The notes beneath the pieces were generated by a model. It worked only from the letters and a program-made list of their open reading frames with translations. It did not search any database and was not told the origin of the DNA. Of a stretch of 64,000 nt of DNA, positions 9,721 through 17,751 are shown one piece after another. The translations under genes and the position numbers were made by a program. Within the stretch, counting starts at the first letter, position 1; the number at the start of each line of letters is the position of its first letter. The DNA comes from Hyphomicrobium sp. NDB2Meth4 (GTDB taxonomy: Bacteria > Pseudomonadota > Alphaproteobacteria > Rhizobiales > Hyphomicrobiaceae): assembly GCF_900117445.1 (NCBI RefSeq), contig NZ_FPEJ01000013.1, forward strand, positions 186,001-250,000, written 5' to 3'.

Positions 9721-10458
9721 TCAGAACCCTTCCTTGAATGGCCGCAAGTCCAGCTCATGGGTCCACGCACTTCTTGGCTGCGTATGCAATGTCCAATACG
9801 TCTGCGCGATGTCGTCGAGTTCCAGCAGACCATCATCGCCCTTGGCCGCGACGAATTCGGGAAAGTTCGATTGCGCATAATCCCCCCGGATCACGCCGTC
9901 GATAACGACGTGCGCAACGTGGATTCCCTGCGGCCCGAACTCGCGCGCATAGCCTTGCGCGACTGCACGCAGCGCAGCCTTGGCTGACGCGAAAGCGAGA
10001 AAGGGTGGACGGGCACGCACCGACGCGGTTGCTCCAGTGTAGAGCAGCGTCCCGCTTCCGCGCGGCAACATCGCGCGAATTGCCTCGCGACCGACAAGAA
10101 AGCCGCCAAGCGCGTTCTGGCGCCACATGCGCGAGAACAGCGCCTTGCTGATGTCGAGCGACGGCACCATCGCGTTGCTGCCGACGTTGTAGACAACGAG
10201 CTCCAGGGAGCCGGGCCTGATCGAAGAAAAGAGTGCAGTGACGTCGCCTTCCTTCGTCGCGTCGGCCACGAAGGGGCGGACGCGCCGGCCACGCCCACCT
10301 GTGTTCGCCGCCACGGCTCTCAGCCGATCCTCGCTGCGTCCGACGATGACGACGTCGAGGCCCTCGTGCGCAAAGCGACGCGCAAGCGCCGCACCCAGAC
10401 CGTCGCTCGCGCCGACACCAACGACGACTGCAGTTCGATTGCCAGCCACTTTCACCAC
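9721..10458 (-). CDS. Short-chain dehydrogenase-like protein with atypical active site
   Basis: A 245-residue Rossmann protein with the cofactor motif VGVGASDGLG (residues 13-22) and the NVGSN equivalent of NNAG near 91. The usual YxxxK is replaced by FASAK (Phe156, Lys160), while the serine region TGATAS is kept. Related proteins with the same Phe exist in a subgroup ending in HVAHVVIDGVI, as here. Without the catalytic Tyr, classical hydride-transfer chemistry is uncertain. The likely partner genes are the MetX-like hydrolase downstream (60 bp) and the DUF938 methyltransferase upstream. The start is at the ATG at 10458, immediately before the glycine motif. Confidence 0.82.
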   Translation of the reverse strand: MVKVAGNRTAVVVGVGASDGLGAALARRFAHEGLDVVIVGRSEDRLRAVAANTGGRGRRVRPFVADATKEGDVTALFSSIRPGSLELVVYNVGSNAMVPSLDISKALFSRMWRQNALGGFLVGREAIRAMLPRGSGTLLYTGATASVRARPPFLAFASAKAALRAVAQGYAREFGPQGIHVAHVVIDGVIRGDYAQSNFPEFVAAKGDDGLLELDDIAQTYWTLHTQPRSAWTHELDLRPFKEGF

Positions 10459-10544
10459 CTGGTTATGATCGCTTCTCGCTTAGCATCGCCAGGCTGAAGG
10501 GAGTGTTGCGGCATCACAGAACCCGTCACGCTTCGAAATGCAGA

Positions 10545-10572
10545 CGGAGCCGCGCGAACCAGCGCGGCTCCG
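10545..10572 (-). terminator. Strong hairpin after the DUF938 gene
   Basis: A perfect 11-bp stem (CGGAGCCGCGC at 10545-10555 with its complement at 10562-10572) and a 6-nt loop lie 28 bp past the stop of the methyltransferase gene and upstream of the SDR start. No U-run follows, so it may also act as an mRNA-end stabiliser. Confidence 0.55.
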
Positions 10573-10600
10573 ATCCGGCGGGTCAATCGGAGGAGATGCC

Positions 10601-11323
10601 TCACGCACGCCCGAAGAGTAGAATGAAGTTGTTTGCGGGCAGGTGCAGCGTCTCCTTCAGCACGATGCCGTGCGGAGCTGCAGCCTTCTCCAGATCGCGC
10701 ACGTCCTTGAGCCCCCACTCAGGAACTTTGGCCGCGAGGATCTCCTTGTCGAAAGCCTCATTCGAGGCTGTCGTGTAGCCGCCATCGACCTTGAACGGCC
10801 CATAGATCGCGACAAAGCCTTCGGGCTTCAGAAGCTTCGAAGCGAGGTGGGCGATGCCATCGGCGATGGAGACCGGTGCCACCTGGAAGATATTGATGAC
10901 GAAGATCGCGTCATACAGCTTCTCGCTGGCAGGCGGCCACGAGCCCGGATCGGTCAGATCAATCCGGATTGGATCGACGATGTTGATGTTGCCCTTCTCG
11001 GCCTTTGTCTGCTTGATCGTCGCAAACACATCGGTGTCGTAGTCCGACGGCTGGAAGCGGATGCTCGGGAAGTGCGGCGCGAAGTAATTGATGTGTTGGC
11101 CGCTGCCGCTCGCCAACTCGAGGATATCGCCCGACGCGGGGAAGATCTTCTTGAACACCGACAGGATCGGATCGCGGTTTCTCCGCCCGGCCCATGCAAC
11201 ATACGGGCTCAGCGGATATGGATCGATCGGCGGGCGCGGTTCCTCGACGACCTGTGCGACGGCTGCAGATGACACGGTGTTCTCCTTCTTCAGAATGCTA
11301 GAGATTGATTGCCAGATACCCAT
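10601..11323 (-). CDS. DUF938 family class I SAM-dependent methyltransferase
   Basis: A 240-residue protein of the DUF938 family (related to animal METTL26). After a variable N-terminus with PYVAWAGRRNRDPIL, it has the SAM-binding motif DILELASGSGQHINYFAP, the acidic strand-2 motif PSDYD, and AIFVINIFQVAPV at the position of motif IV. The C-terminal FKVDGGYTTASNEAFDKEI and GIVLKETLHLPANNFILLF are characteristic of this family. The substrate is unknown. The ATG at 11323 is used; the conserved region begins about 40 residues later, so a shorter protein is possible. Confidence 0.85.
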   Translation of the reverse strand: MGIWQSISSILKKENTVSSAAVAQVVEEPRPPIDPYPLSPYVAWAGRRNRDPILSVFKKIFPASGDILELASGSGQHINYFAPHFPSIRFQPSDYDTDVFATIKQTKAEKGNINIVDPIRIDLTDPGSWPPASEKLYDAIFVINIFQVAPVSIADGIAHLASKLLKPEGFVAIYGPFKVDGGYTTASNEAFDKEILAAKVPEWGLKDVRDLEKAAAPHGIVLKETLHLPANNFILLFGRA

Positions 11324-11742
11324 TCGACTTCCCCTTCACGCGTAGAGTTGGAATCTTGTCTCGCTCACCGCATCGACACGATGCGGTTGGCTTCGGCAGC
11401 GCTGCGCAGCTGCACGCGCACATCCTCATCCGCTGACCGCGCGCACGCGGCAGCGTCAGTTCGATTGACATTTGCAAGTACCCTTCCAGCGGGAGCTGGC
11501 GATCAACAGGCAGTCTGGTCGGTGGCGCAGATCCGCGTTCTGCAAAACCCGATATCGGGCTGCAGCGGTTTGGCGTCCGCGTCGGTTGGCTGCATCGTTG
11601 ATACGGTCTTGCCGCGGCGACCCGAACCAATTTTTTCCGAATTGTTTATTCGGTATCGATCGTTGAGTGCAGCGGATCGCAAGCGTAGACAGCACCAGAC
11701 GCGCGCGGCATCGGGGCCGTGCACAACGGAGAGTGGACGCAA
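11324..11742. other. Intergenic region, divergent promoters expected
   Basis: About 419 bp lie between the divergent methyltransferase and YdhR-like genes. Several open frames cross it but show atypical composition (Ser/Arg/Cys-rich) and no conserved product. I see no RNA gene or clear repeat. Confidence 0.4.
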
Positions 11743-12090
11743 ATGAGCATCAAGAAGGTGTTTCTCTACGCAGAGATTCAGGTGGGAATCCCATTCACGA
11801 ATATCGATTGGCCGGCGATTAACGTTGCGATGAAGAAGAACCCTGGCCTCAAGAGCAAGACGTGGCTCAGCGGACTGAACAATCACTCGATCGGCGGTTT
11901 TTATGAGTTCGACTCCGTCGCCAACGCGCGCGCCTATGCCGAAGGCTACTTGGCCGAAGCCGCCAAGCAGCTCGGCGGCACGCTGTCGGTCAAGCTGTTC
12001 GACGGCGACGTCACCGAGGACGCCAATCGCGGCATGTCATCGCCGTATTACGCCAAGAAGCCGAGCAAGCAGCCCGCTACAGCGAGCTGA
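11743..12090 (+). CDS. YdhR-like putative monooxygenase (ABM fold)
   Basis: A 115-residue small cytoplasmic protein. A GGAGAG ribosome site at 11729-11734 precedes the ATG at 11743, which makes this start better than the in-frame one at 11719. The sequence carries NNHSIGGFYEFDSVANARAYAEGYL, matching the dimeric alpha/beta-barrel YdhR family, whose members are proposed mono-oxygenases of aromatic compounds without a bound cofactor. No active-site assignment is secure. It is a single-gene transcription unit closed by a strong hairpin at 12118-12146. Confidence 0.75.
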   Translation: MSIKKVFLYAEIQVGIPFTNIDWPAINVAMKKNPGLKSKTWLSGLNNHSIGGFYEFDSVANARAYAEGYLAEAAKQLGGTLSVKLFDGDVTEDANRGMSSPYYAKKPSKQPATAS

Positions 12091-12117
12091 TTTGCCCGAC
12101 GCTGAGCCTGATACGAC

Positions 12118-12147
12118 AACGGCGCCGTCCATAGGAGGGCGCCGTTT
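12118..12147. terminator. Bidirectional intrinsic terminator
   Basis: A perfect 9-bp stem (AACGGCGCC at 12118-12126, GGCGCCGTT at 12138-12146), with three further internal pairs possible, lies between the convergent YdhR-like and OmpW genes. It is followed on the plus strand by a short T stretch. Confidence 0.75.
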
Positions 12148-12173
12148 CGATTCCGGAAAGCTGCGAGCCGCGT

Positions 12174-12899
12174 TCACTTGATGGGTGCTGCACTCCTGCT
12201 GGCGAAGAGATCCTCGACATTGAAGCGATAGCCGAGCGAAGCCGTCAGCCACCAAGGGTCGAGATCGATCTTCGAGCGCACGTCGCCAAGTGGCGTGCCG
12301 TACCATTTTACCGTTGTGTCGAGCCAGGTCTTCTTGACGTCGAGATCGAGCGACCAGCCGTCACCGAGGTCGTAGTCGACGCCTGCCTGGAGGGCGAAGC
12401 CGAAGCTGTCCTCGATATCGACACTCGTCGCACCGAGAAGATTGTCCGCCTTGCCTGGCCAGTAATGGATCCACTGCACGCCGGCCCCGACGTACGGCTG
12501 GAAGTTATGAATGCGGTCGAACCGATACTGCAGCGTTACGATGGGTGGCAGAACCCACGCATCGGCAAGGTCTCCGTAAGGCGCAAGAAGCCCTGTGCCC
12601 TTGGCCGTGATCTTCGCTGTGCAGCAGATTGCCTCCACCGCCCAGTTCGGCGTGAAGAAATAGGTGATGGTCGCCGTCGGCACCGCGACGTCACCCAGCT
12701 TGGCGTTTGCCCCAGCTGGCTTCAGATCGCCAAGAGCGGTATTCACCGACTTGACGCTTTCGTCGAACAATACTCCCGTGAGGCCAAGGCGAACCTGAAG
12801 GTTGCCGTTGGAATCACCTGCGCGGGTCGGCACTGCACCGACGACCGTGACGGCCATGGCAGCGGCTCCCACAGCCGCAAGTCGTGCAATTCTTGGCAT
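12174..12899 (-). CDS. OmpW family outer-membrane protein
   Basis: A 241-residue protein with a signal peptide (about 27 residues, cleaved after VPTRA). The mature region is an eight-stranded OmpW-type barrel, shown by LQVRLGLTGVLFDES, ATITYFFTPNWAVEAICC, FQPYVGAGVQWI, FGFALQAGVDYDLGDGWSLDLDVKKTWL and the closing LTASLGYRF. OmpW proteins are small porins with a hydrophobic lateral channel, implicated in uptake of small hydrophobic molecules and in stress responses. A short Ala/Ser-rich tail follows the last strand. It stands alone, convergent with the YdhR-like gene. The 257 bp upstream contain a 12-bp palindrome (ATGCAGCTGCAT, 13041-13052), but no clear promoter is recognised. Confidence 0.88.
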   Translation of the reverse strand: MPRIARLAAVGAAAMAVTVVGAVPTRAGDSNGNLQVRLGLTGVLFDESVKSVNTALGDLKPAGANAKLGDVAVPTATITYFFTPNWAVEAICCTAKITAKGTGLLAPYGDLADAWVLPPIVTLQYRFDRIHNFQPYVGAGVQWIHYWPGKADNLLGATSVDIEDSFGFALQAGVDYDLGDGWSLDLDVKKTWLDTTVKWYGTPLGDVRSKIDLDPWWLTASLGYRFNVEDLFASRSAAPIK

Positions 12900-13156
12900 T
12901 GGTTATCAGCCCCCTTTGATCGCTCTCGCGCCAACTGCGACGCGGACCGCCAGCGACCCCAATCGCGGCGATTTCAATTCAAGTGGGCTGAGTCAAATGA
13001 GGCGGCAAATACGAAGAATTCATAAGCAATGGGCGAGTGAATGCAGCTGCATGCAAATTCGCTGAAAACAAACGTCGCGCTGCGGCGTCCCTATCCATTG
13101 GGGCAACCACGGGGCGCGACGTTTGGTTCGTTGCGGCGAACAGGCGTTCGCTATGG

Positions 13157-14833
13157 TCAGCTGAAGAGAGCGACGGCCTTCACAATCGTGCTCCACACAC
13201 CCCAGGCAAACGGGATGCCGACGGCAAGCCACGCCAGCAGCGCACCGACGCTGACACCGCCGAGCCCGATTCCGAACGAGCCGGTCGGAGTCACTTTGCT
13301 CGGCCCAGCATCTGCCGCAGGATCGCTCATCAGCCACCGCGAGTGCACCGGCCGCACCAACGCATTGCAGATGAGGCCGACCAGCAGGAAACCGACGAGA
13401 ATGTACATCGTGCGGTCATAGACGAGTGCCCGCGGAATGCCCGCAGCAATCTGCGCGTCGCGGATGTAACCGATCACCATCGGGCCGACGACGCCCGCCG
13501 TCGACCACGCGGTTAGCAAACGGCCGTGAATGGCGCCCACGTACTTGGTGCCGAAGATGTCGGCGAGATACGCAGGAACCGTTGCAAAGCCGCCGCCGTA
13601 CATCGACAGGATCACGCAGAAGGCTGCAACGAAAAGCGCGCGCGAGCCCATATGCGCCAGCGTTGGCGCCAGGCCATACAGCAGCATGCCGAGGGCAAAA
13701 AAGATGAAGTAGGTCCGCTTGCGCCCGATGAAGTCCGACGCCGAAGCCCAAGCAAACCTTCCGCCGCTATTGAACAGCGACAGCAGGCTCACGAAGCCGC
13801 CGGCGATCGCCGCGATGGCAATCTTTTGCGCTTCATTGAGTGCGCTGAACGGAATTTCCGGTTGACCGATCAGCGAACCCGCAAAGATCTCCTGCAGCAT
13901 GGGCGATGCCATGGCGAGCACGCCGATGCCCGCCGACACGTTCATGCACAGCACCATCCAGATCAACCAGAACTGCGGCGTCCTGTGCGCGTGCGCGAGA
14001 TCGACGTTCCCGCTGGTGATCATCTTTTTGTTGGTCGCCTTTGGCGTCCAGCCCTCCGGCGCCCAGCCATCAGGCGGCACGCGGTAGCCGAAAGCGCCGG
14101 CCAGCATGAACACAAGATAGATGAGGCCCAGGGTCAGAAACGTCTGCCACACGCCCACAGAGGTTGCCGTGCGGAAGCCGTCGAGATGCAGGCTCCAGTT
14201 GCCGAAGCTGGCGAGGTCGCCGCCGTTCATCAGCAGCACCGCGAGCGGCGAGCCGATCATCGCACCACCGCCGAAGCCCATGATGGCCATGCCCGTCGCC
14301 ATGCCGCGCCGGTCGGGGAACCATTTGATCAGCGTCGACACCGGCGAGATGTAGCCGAGGCCGAGACCGATACCGCCGATCACGCCGAGGCCGATCCACA
14401 GCACCCAGAGCTGATGGATCATGACGCCGAAGCTCGAGATGATGAAGCCGCCGCCCCAGCACAGCGCCGCCGCGACGCCTGCCTTGCGCGGACCGGCACG
14501 TTCCAGCCAGCCGCCGAATACGGCGGCCGAAAGACCGAGGAAGACGATGCCGAGCGTGAAGATGACGAGAAGGTCGGTGACGCGCCAGTCGCACGTTGTC
14601 GTAAATAGTGCGTCCAGCATCGTCATGTCAGGGCACGTGACCGGCTTCTCGATACCGATCGCCTGCGCGAGCGGCAGCCAGAACACGCTGAGCCCGTACG
14701 ACATGCCGATGCAAAGATGGATGGCGAGAGCAGCAGGCGGCACCAGCCACCGGTTGAAACCGGGTTTGGCGATGGTGCGCTCTCTAGAGAGCAACGCCGG
14801 CGCGGCATTGCCCGTACTTGCAGTGGTGGCCAT
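13157..14833 (-). CDS. OFA family MFS transporter (oxalate/formate antiporter-like)
   Basis: A 558-residue integral membrane protein with about twelve helices. The OFA-type landmarks are IHLCIGMSYGLSVFWLPLAQ in helix 1, the IKWFPDRRGMATGMAIMGFGGGAMIGSP loop-helix, and a second-half FIGRKRTYFIFFALG. A 30-residue insert after helix 1, with CPDMTMLDALFTTTCDW containing two cysteines, is present and may form a disulphide in the periplasm. The substrate is probably a small mono- or dicarboxylate such as oxalate, formate or lactate, by family only. No oxalyl-CoA decarboxylase or formyl-CoA transferase gene is in the window. The C-terminus carries an extra helix after a charged linker. Confidence 0.86.
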   Translation of the reverse strand: MATTASTGNAAPALLSRERTIAKPGFNRWLVPPAALAIHLCIGMSYGLSVFWLPLAQAIGIEKPVTCPDMTMLDALFTTTCDWRVTDLLVIFTLGIVFLGLSAAVFGGWLERAGPRKAGVAAALCWGGGFIISSFGVMIHQLWVLWIGLGVIGGIGLGLGYISPVSTLIKWFPDRRGMATGMAIMGFGGGAMIGSPLAVLLMNGGDLASFGNWSLHLDGFRTATSVGVWQTFLTLGLIYLVFMLAGAFGYRVPPDGWAPEGWTPKATNKKMITSGNVDLAHAHRTPQFWLIWMVLCMNVSAGIGVLAMASPMLQEIFAGSLIGQPEIPFSALNEAQKIAIAAIAGGFVSLLSLFNSGGRFAWASASDFIGRKRTYFIFFALGMLLYGLAPTLAHMGSRALFVAAFCVILSMYGGGFATVPAYLADIFGTKYVGAIHGRLLTAWSTAGVVGPMVIGYIRDAQIAAGIPRALVYDRTMYILVGFLLVGLICNALVRPVHSRWLMSDPAADAGPSKVTPTGSFGIGLGGVSVGALLAWLAVGIPFAWGVWSTIVKAVALFS

Positions 14834-14967
14834 GATGCATTCCCTTCCCCGTAGTCCCTATCCGGGTGGCTTTGCGCCATGCGCCGCCCCCTTCTTCTCT
14901 CTTTCTTGGCATGGGTTTGCCGTCACGATCAACGGCGGGGCAAGGGCAGGGAAGGATGAAAATCAAT

Positions 14968-14992
14968 AAAAAAAGCGGGGCTTGAGCCCCGC
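14968..14992 (-). terminator. Rho-independent terminator of the tyrosine phosphatase gene
   Basis: The stem GCGGGGC/GCCCCGC (14975-14981 and 14986-14992) has a TTGA loop. On the minus strand it is followed by seven T residues (14974-14968). It lies 28 bp past the stop of the phosphatase gene at 15021 and is a textbook intrinsic terminator in that direction. Confidence 0.9.
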
Positions 14993-15020
14993 CCTGGGTC
15001 CGGAATGGCGCGAACGTCGC

Positions 15021-15581
15021 CTAGGCTGCGCGGTCCGTGTGCTTGGAGAGTTCATGGCCGAACAGCCCGAACGGCACGCATTCAGCGGCAATTCGGTTAG
15101 GCCCCATGCTGTCGAGCGCGGCCACCATGCGTCCCGCGCGTCCGAGATAGGCATCGGCGAGACCGACGAAGCGCCTGTTCGGCACTGCAGTATCGGACGC
15201 CCGCCGCAGGGCCTGTGCAATCGACTGCTCCGAGGCGCCGGGGTTGAGGGCGCATAGCGTGATGAATGCTGCCGCCGTCGACCGGCTGAGACCCGCATAG
15301 CAATGGATCAGCAGCGGCGCTTCGCGATCCCACCGCTCCACGAAGTCCAGCAGCGCTCCCACGTGCGCTTCGCCAGGCGGGCTCGCGCCGTCGCAAGGCT
15401 CTATAATGTCATGCATATCGAGCCTCAGATGCCGTTCGGCGGCGAAGCCGGCGGGTGTCTGGGGCGCAAGGTCTGCATTAATGGCACTGACCAGATGGGT
15501 CGCGCCGGTCTGCCTAAGCACGTCCGGGATGTGCCTCAGCGCGCAGACGTGAACAGCCGCGGAAGCTTTGCCCTTCATCAT
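15021..15581 (-). CDS. Tyrosine/dual-specificity phosphatase family protein
   Basis: A 186-residue protein, started at the first of two adjacent ATGs (15581 and 15578) because GGAAAG lies just upstream; a longer open frame to 15641 lacks such a site. The P-loop HCYAGLSRST (Cys94, Arg100) is the Cx5R signature of protein tyrosine phosphatases. The aspartates of LDMHDI (~55-58) are candidates for general acid. The remaining fold resembles predicted bacterial protein tyrosine phosphatases found widely in alphaproteobacteria. The substrate is unknown; polysaccharide regulation is possible but not supported by adjacency. It is a single-gene unit ended by the terminator at 14968-14992. Confidence 0.83.
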   Translation of the reverse strand: MMKGKASAAVHVCALRHIPDVLRQTGATHLVSAINADLAPQTPAGFAAERHLRLDMHDIIEPCDGASPPGEAHVGALLDFVERWDREAPLLIHCYAGLSRSTAAAFITLCALNPGASEQSIAQALRRASDTAVPNRRFVGLADAYLGRAGRMVAALDSMGPNRIAAECVPFGLFGHELSKHTDRAA

Positions 15582-15829
15582 CGAATCTTTCCAGAAGCTT
15601 ATGGTTGGACGCCGTGTGCCAGCCAACCATGACCGTTTCAAGAAACCCCGCCCGGCTGAACGGCGCCCGCTGGACCACCCCCGGTCCCGAATGGTGGCCG
15701 AGCGGCAAGTTTACCGCACAAACACCCCGCGCGCAGCTTGCAGCAGCGTCGCGAACCGCCTATTCGAACCTTTGCGGCTATATAGGTGTCGTGGCCTTAT
15801 CCGGCCAGACGGCCTTACGTCCTAGATAC

Positions 15830-15906
15830 GGTCCCGTAGCTCAGCTGGATAGAGCATCTGCCTTCTAAGCAGAGGGTCGCAGGTTCGAGCCCTGCCGGGA
15901 TCGCCA
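15830..15906 (+). tRNA. tRNA-Arg (anticodon TCT), CCA encoded
   Basis: A full cloverleaf can be drawn by eye. The acceptor arms GGTCCCG (15830-15836) and CGGGATC (15896-15902) pair with one G-U. The D arm is GCTC/GAGC. The anticodon stem TCTGC/GCAGA encloses the loop CTTCTAA with anticodon TCT at 15864-15866. The T arm is GCAGG/CCTGC with loop TTCGAGC. The discriminator is G and the CCA end is encoded at 15904-15906. It reads AGA codons. A TATATA box at 15779-15784 could belong to its promoter. No integrase or attachment duplicate was seen next to it. Confidence 0.97.
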
Positions 15907-15972
15907 ATTATCCACCATTGCCTAATCTCTATCTACCGCTGGCATGGTCCATTCATGTGCCTTCAGGCTCGC

Positions 15973-16266
15973 TCAATCTCTACCATCGAGATCGCTCACC
16001 GCGTTCGACAGTACACGTCTTGCGCAGGCTCTAGGTTTCGCCCGCGCATTCGCCGCGGACACCGCTGCGTCGATATCGAGCCGCCGCCGGCCTAGCTTGA
16101 TAAGCTTGGATGTGGTCGAGACCACGAATGCCCCTATCTGCGATCGCGTGGCGGCATCGAGGTGCCTGCCTGCGAGCGTCTTGTGCATTTGCAGAACTGC
16201 CGCCTCGACAATGCGAAACTCATCGCCGACGCGGCGCTGCTCGACAAGCAGCGGTCCAATTTCCAT
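15973..16266 (-). CDS. Small hypothetical protein
   Basis: A 97-residue open frame from the ATG at 16266, with a GGAAGG ribosome site about 9 nt upstream. The frame extends to 16530, but the extra part is Arg/Cys-rich and unlikely. The central part (AAVLQMHKTLAGRHLDAATR) is amphipathic, the C-terminal third is basic (LIKLGRRRLDIDAA then Arg/Lys/Ala-rich), and there are no membrane segments. I do not recognise the family. It starts in an otherwise gene-poor stretch after the tRNA, and function cannot be proposed. Confidence 0.5.
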   Translation of the reverse strand: MEIGPLLVEQRRVGDEFRIVEAAVLQMHKTLAGRHLDAATRSQIGAFVVSTTSKLIKLGRRRLDIDAAVSAANARAKPRACARRVLSNAVSDLDGRD

Positions 16267-16727
16267 TTCAGTCACCTTCCTAGATGCGTGCTGCTTCCAC
16301 CTCGATTGGGGACTGCGGGCAAGATTTGCGCGCGGGGTCTCTCTGAGAGGTGATCGTCGCTTGCAGTTTCCTATGGCGCGCCTGAGCACAGCTGCTACGG
16401 CCAGTTCGGCCGTTGATGGCCCGCTTATGCCCCGATGCTTCGAGTGATCATCTCGCGCAACAAATTTCGATGAGCGAGGGAAGGGGCAAAGCTCGCAAGC
16501 TGCACGAGCATATGCCCGCGAAACACACACAATAACTCATAACACCGATCCCGGTGCCCGCCAAATGGGTCTTGACCTGAAGGAGCGCGCAAATCCATGG
16601 CATGGCGTCTTGCACATGCTGGGGAGAGTACCCATCTAATTATTGGTCCATGTGGACCAGATCCCCAAAAAAGCATCAGCATATCTCCCCTTCATCATCG
16701 ATGGGGATATCGGTCTGAGCATCGAGA
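16267..16727. other. Gene-poor region with palindromes
   Basis: About 460 bp upstream of the mini DUF4167 gene. It contains a perfect 7-bp inverted repeat with a 2-bp spacer (TGGTCCA-TG-TGGACCA, 16644-16659) and an imperfect hairpin with arms at 16681-16690 and 16703-16710. The open frame on the minus strand at 16425-16682 has no supporting signal and is not called. Confidence 0.4.
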
Positions 16728-16955
16728 ATGAATTCCATGAACCACAGCACCGACAATTCGTCGCGAAGACAACAGCGGCAAGGGCGGCAGCCCACGCGGC
16801 AAGCCGGGCCAGCTAGCAATGCGCGTGCAAACTACGAGCGCTACAGCGCTCTCGCGCGTGAATCGGTCCAGGTCGGCGACGCCGTACAGACAGAGTATTG
16901 GTATCAGCATGCCGACCACTATTTTCGCATGATGCGAGATCCAGCGGCCTGCTAG
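16728..16955 (+). CDS. Minimal DUF4167 domain protein
   Basis: A 75-residue protein. After a basic, Gln/Arg-rich N-terminus (SSRRQQRQGRQPTRQ) it contains ANYERYSALARESVQVGDAV and EYWYQHADHYFRMM, which is the conserved core of DUF4167. That domain normally sits at the N-terminus of alphaproteobacterial proteins of 200 residues or more with long disordered basic tails. Here the whole protein is only the domain. The basic flank suggests nucleic-acid binding, an inference from composition. Two in-frame ATGs (16728 and 16737) are possible starts. Context: palindromes just upstream and a TetR/efflux locus downstream. Confidence 0.72.
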   Translation: MNSMNHSTDNSSRRQQRQGRQPTRQAGPASNARANYERYSALARESVQVGDAVQTEYWYQHADHYFRMMRDPAAC

Positions 16956-16991
16956 CGCCTTCCGTCGCCGAGACGCTTGATTGGGCGCCGG

Positions 16992-17657
16992 TCACAGCGA
17001 CTTCGCCGATACACCATTCACGAAAATGTGGATGCAGCGGCGCACGTATGTCGCTCGGTCTTCCTCGCCCGGCCACTCCAGCCCATCGCTCGTTTTCGCA
17101 GCCATCGCGCCGAAGATCATGTCCATTAGAATCTTGGCTGCCGACGCGGTGTCGTCGACCTCGATTTGTCCGCGCCTGCGTTGACGTTCCAGCCACTCTG
17201 ACAGCAACGTCATTGCCTTCTCTGGGCCCGCTTGCCGCATGACGCGGCCGAGCTCCGGATTGGCACGAATTTCCACCATGATGAAGCGCATGATGGCCAT
17301 GCGGCGATCACTCGCTTCCGCATCGAGGTCGACGCGAAATATCTGTGCCAGCGCCTCCGTGAGCGGCAGTCCGTCGTAGTCGCCTGGCAACGCCAGCATC
17401 TCGAACCGGTGAGCAGCAACGATGGCGGCAAACAGGTCCGCCTTGTTAGCGAACAGCTCGTAGAGCGTTCGCTTCGACACGCGGCACTGGGCGGCGACGT
17501 CGCCCATCGTGACCTGTGACAGCCCCTTGGCAACGAACAGCGCCAAAGCATTTTCGGCGATCAGTGCGCGCTGATCCTCGTCGCTGCGCACTTTTGGGCG
17601 CCCGCGGGGGCGCCGAGGCTCGGCCGTTGCGGCTGCAATGGCACTTGATTTCCTCAT
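16992..17657 (-). CDS. TetR/AcrR family regulator of the first RND system
   Basis: A 221-residue protein with a basic N-terminal arm (RRPRGRPKV) and a TetR DNA-binding domain. The domain starts at ALIAENALALFVAKGLSQVT and has the recognition helix in CRVSKRTLYELFANKADLF (~residues 56-75). The C-terminal domain is helical and of AcrR type. It is divergent from the adaptor gene at 17752 with a 94-bp gap, the usual arrangement for a local repressor of an efflux operon. A candidate operator lies at 17715-17732. The inducer is unknown. Confidence 0.88.
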   Translation of the reverse strand: MRKSSAIAAATAEPRRPRGRPKVRSDEDQRALIAENALALFVAKGLSQVTMGDVAAQCRVSKRTLYELFANKADLFAAIVAAHRFEMLALPGDYDGLPLTEALAQIFRVDLDAEASDRRMAIMRFIMVEIRANPELGRVMRQAGPEKAMTLLSEWLERQRRRGQIEVDDTASAAKILMDMIFGAMAAKTSDGLEWPGEEDRATYVRRCIHIFVNGVSAKSL

Positions 17658-17691
17658 GACGGGTGCAACTCCGCTGGGGCGACAAAGCTAG

Positions 17692-17732
17692 TTGACAGCC
17701 ACATTTCTTCAAATAAAGGTACGCGTAAGTTT
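17692..17732 (+). promoter_or_regulatory. Candidate promoter and TetR operator of first RND operon
   Basis: A consensus -35 TTGACA lies at 17692-17697. Downstream is an 18-bp imperfect palindrome centred on TACGCGTA (17720-17727), with 7 of 9 positions matching between arms (AAAGGTACG / CGTAAGTTT, 17715-17732). No good -10 hexamer is evident at 17 bp, so the promoter part is weak. The palindrome is placed where the divergent TetR could block transcription. Confidence 0.4.
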
Positions 17733-17751
17733 TGTAAATAGGAGACTCCTG

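Noticed and set aside
13526-14608. 360-codon plus-strand frame opposite the OFA transporter
   Set aside because: His/Arg/Glu-rich, with no known fold; the opposite strand encodes a clear twelve-helix transporter.
15830-15972. Genomic island insertion at tRNA-Arg
   Set aside because: No integrase, no duplicate of the tRNA end and no compositional break beyond the small gene-poor stretch.
16425-16682. 85-codon minus-strand frame upstream of the mini DUF4167 gene
   Set aside because: No ribosome site and no recognisable sequence; overlaps the palindromes.
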